Assembly (NCBI GenBank): GCA_036266835.1
Contig: DATAXD010000054.1
Span: forward strand, 1 to 40,276
DNA from: Galbitalea sp036266835
Lineage (GTDB): Bacteria > Actinomycetota > Actinomycetes > Actinomycetales > Microbacteriaceae
Reading direction: 5' to 3'
DNA: 40,276 bases
Shown here: in pieces, positions 38,314 to 40,276 of the stretch
Position numbering within the stretch: position 1 is the stretch's first letter
How the letters are laid out: each line of letters begins with the position of its first letter
The notes under the pieces: model-generated
What the model saw: only the letters and a program-made list of their open reading frames with translations
The model's database searches: none
What the model was told of the DNA's origin: nothing
Program-made: the position numbers and the translations under genes

Positions 38314-40266
38314 GTGGAATCGACAATGAAGCGACACGCGGTAAAGGCCGGAACGACGGCGGACCCGGAACTCTGGGTCGGCGTGAACTTCTGGTCGCGC
38401 TCCGGCGGTCCGCGCATGTGGACGAACTACGACGCCGAAATCGTGCGCGAAGAGCTGCGTGTCATGCGCGACCACGGCATGACCGTCACTCGCTCCTTCC
38501 TTTACTGGCCGGATGCGATGCCGACGCCGGATGCCGTCGACGAATCGGTGATGGCGAACTTCGAGAACTTTCTCGACCTGCACGCCGAGCTCGGGATGAC
38601 CACGATTCCCACCTTCATCGTCGGCCACATGTCCGGCGAGAACTGGGATCCCGCATGGCGCGATGGCCGCGACATCTTCGAGGACGTCTGGTTCGTCGCA
38701 CGACAGGCCTTCTACATCCGCAGCGTCGTCGAGCGCGTCGGCCAGCACGCCGCTATCAAGGCGTGGCTGCTCACGAACGAGATCCCGATCTATGCGCACT
38801 GGCAGACCCGGGGGGTGGGAACCTCCGCCGCATCCGTCATCTCCTGGGCGCAACTGCTGATCGACGCGATCCGCGCCGGCGGCTCGGAGAAGCCGGTCTC
38901 GATCGGCGACGGCGCCTGGGGGATCGAGCTCTCGGGCAGCGACAACGGATTCCGTACTCGCGACATTGCGAAGCTCGTCGATTTTCTTGGGCCGCACGTG
39001 TACCGGATGGAGACCGACCAGATGCGACAGTTCCTCGGTGCGGCGTTCATCTGCGAGCTTCTCGACTTCGATGGCAGACCCGTAGTACTGGAGGAGTTCG
39101 GCCTGACCTCCGACTATGTCAGCGAAGAAAACGCGGCTCACTACTACCGCCAGTTTCTGCACAACAGCCTTCTGGCCGGAGCGACCGGCTGGCTGTGCTG
39201 GAACAATACCGACTACGACTCGATTCAGGCGCAGGCGCCGTATGTGCATCATCCGTTCGAGCTGCACTTCGGAATCACCACCAACGACGGCACCCCGAAG
39301 GCGCAGGCGCGCGAGATGAAGGACTTCGCCGACCTGCTCGAGCGGCTGGATGTCGTGCATACCTCGCGTCCGGATGCTGCGGTGGCGATCCTCGTCTCGT
39401 CATTTCTCGAAGCGCAGTATCCGTTCCGCGAGGAGCGAGATGCGACGATTGTCGTCGAGACCACGCGTCAGGCCTACGTCGCGTCGCGGGAGGCCGATCT
39501 GCCGGTGGTGCTGGCGCGCGAGGTAGACGGGTTGCCCGAAGATGCCCGGGTGATCATCCTGCCGTCGGCAAAGCAACTGCTGGCGACATCCTGGGCGCGA
39601 CTGCGGGAGCTCGCGGAGGCGGGTGCTGTCGTCTACGCGTCGCACTACGTCGGCGAGCACTCGAACCAGCGCGGCTCATGGTGGCCGAACGTCGATGAGA
39701 CGTTCGGTGTGCAGAAACAGTCTCGGTACGGGCTCGTCGAACCCGTCGTAGAGGATGTGCTTCGCGCTCGCTTCGTCGCGCCCTTCGGCAATATCGCGGC
39801 GGGAGAGACGCTGGAGTTCCGGGTGGGCGGTAACGAGAACTCACGGAGTTTCCTGCCCGTCGTCGCGACGGATGCCGAGGTCCTCGCCGTCGACGAGCGC
39901 GATCGCCCGGTTCTGCTGCGCCGAAGGGCGGGCAAGGGCCAGCTGGTACTCAGCACCTACCCGCTGGAATACTTCGCAGCCGTGAATCGCGAGGTCAACC
40001 CGGAGCCGACACACCGCATCTATGCTGCGCTGGCCGCAGAAGCTGGGGTCGTTCCGGATGTCCGCGTCGACGACCCCCGCGTACTCGTCAGCGAACTGGC
40101 TCACGACGATGGCACCAGGCTCATCTGGTTTGTTTCGGAGAGCAACGAGTCGCTGACTGTCACACCGATCCTCACCTCGGGTGCGCTCTACGACGGCGAG
40201 CAAGTCGCTTCGACCGTCACGCTCGCGCCTTTCGGTGTCGCCGTGCGAACTCTGCGTCTTCCGTGA
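38314..40266 (+). CDS. Cytoplasmic GH5-like glycoside hydrolase (beta-mannanase/beta-galactosidase type)
   Basis: 650 residues, no signal peptide. N-terminal TIM barrel (about 20-330): 'VGVNFWSRSGGPRMW', 'DHGMTVTRSFLYWPDAMPTP', acid/base Glu156 in 'AWLLTNEIPIYA' and nucleophile Glu261 in 'VVLEEFGLTSD'. Residues about 350-570 resemble a trimerisation/glutamine-amidotransferase-like domain of large glycosidases ('AAVAILVSSFLEAQYPF', 'VIILPSAKQLLATSW', 'GAVVYASHYVGEH'), and a beta-rich C-terminal domain ends at 'FGVAVRTLRLP'. It probably hydrolyses imported beta-linked oligosaccharides (cello-, manno- or galacto-). GTG start at 38314 with GGAG about 9 nt upstream; ATG 38326 is the alternative. 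A CebR-type operator controls it. Only 10 bases follow its stop. Confidence 0.88.
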   Translation: MESTMKRHAVKAGTTADPELWVGVNFWSRSGGPRMWTNYDAEIVREELRVMRDHGMTVTRSFLYWPDAMPTPDAVDESVMANFENFLDLHAELGMTTIPTFIVGHMSGENWDPAWRDGRDIFEDVWFVARQAFYIRSVVERVGQHAAIKAWLLTNEIPIYAHWQTRGVGTSAASVISWAQLLIDAIRAGGSEKPVSIGDGAWGIELSGSDNGFRTRDIAKLVDFLGPHVYRMETDQMRQFLGAAFICELLDFDGRPVVLEEFGLTSDYVSEENAAHYYRQFLHNSLLAGATGWLCWNNTDYDSIQAQAPYVHHPFELHFGITTNDGTPKAQAREMKDFADLLERLDVVHTSRPDAAVAILVSSFLEAQYPFREERDATIVVETTRQAYVASREADLPVVLAREVDGLPEDARVIILPSAKQLLATSWARLRELAEAGAVVYASHYVGEHSNQRGSWWPNVDETFGVQKQSRYGLVEPVVEDVLRARFVAPFGNIAAGETLEFRVGGNENSRSFLPVVATDAEVLAVDERDRPVLLRRRAGKGQLVLSTYPLEYFAAVNREVNPEPTHRIYAALAAEAGVVPDVRVDDPRVLVSELAHDDGTRLIWFVSESNESLTVTPILTSGALYDGEQVASTVTLAPFGVAVRTLRLP

Positions 40267-40276
40267 GGGGCGGGCC

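Overview
The window is a high-GC, gene-dense segment with almost no space between genes, and its gene content points to an actinobacterium. The evidence is a coproporphyrin-dependent heme pathway with HemQ/ChdC, a ferrochelatase carrying iron-sulfur cysteines, an LAFTG sortase signal, a TrhO-PFK pair, a CebR-type operator and many leaderless genes. My inference is Microbacteriaceae. No rRNA, tRNA, CRISPR, insertion sequence or prophage is visible.

Layout. 1-1850: 3' part of a repeat-rich, wall-anchored surface protein, ended by a strong terminator shared with a GNAT acetyltransferase. 2585-13314: a complete heme locus. hemA runs leftwards. Starting 17 bp away, hemE and hemY run rightwards, followed by three small membrane or stress-type genes (YtxH-like, holin-like, DUF3618), then hemQ-hemH-hemC-hemD-hemB-hemL with overlapping or near-touching ends. 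Together these take glutamyl-tRNA to heme: HemA/HemL make 5-aminolevulinate, HemB/C/D/E make coproporphyrinogen III, HemY oxidises it, HemH inserts iron and HemQ decarboxylates to heme b.

13311-24622: mixed metabolic genes: a secreted GH5 enzyme, DUF1304 and an FAD monooxygenase (divergent pair), the trhO-pfkA-acuI operon, an AlkA-type DNA glycosylase, a GH114-like lipoprotein, a thioesterase and two flavoprotein oxidoreductases. 24655-31240: amino-acid catabolism and its regulators: bifunctional PutA, a membrane protein/GntR operon, an Lrp/AsnC regulator and a divergent dimethylargininase-family enzyme. A 293-bp gap here (29535-29827) holds an unexplained array of four palindromes. 31335-40266: an AidB-like flavoprotein, LtrA with translationally coupled kynureninase, an acyl-CoA dehydrogenase, an SGNH esterase, a D-2-hydroxyacid dehydrogenase and a cytoplasmic GH5-like glycosidase behind a near-perfect CebR-type operator.

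Regulatory style. At least twelve gene starts lie 6-7 nt behind a TANNNT hexamer, the signature of leaderless transcription, and this was used to choose several starts. Most convergent gene pairs touch or overlap at their stops; three of them are instead separated by long hairpins. The least explained structures are the palindrome array at 29667-29819, the overlapping hemA/hemE -10 elements, the inverted repeat spanning the esterase start, and two long intergenic hairpins.
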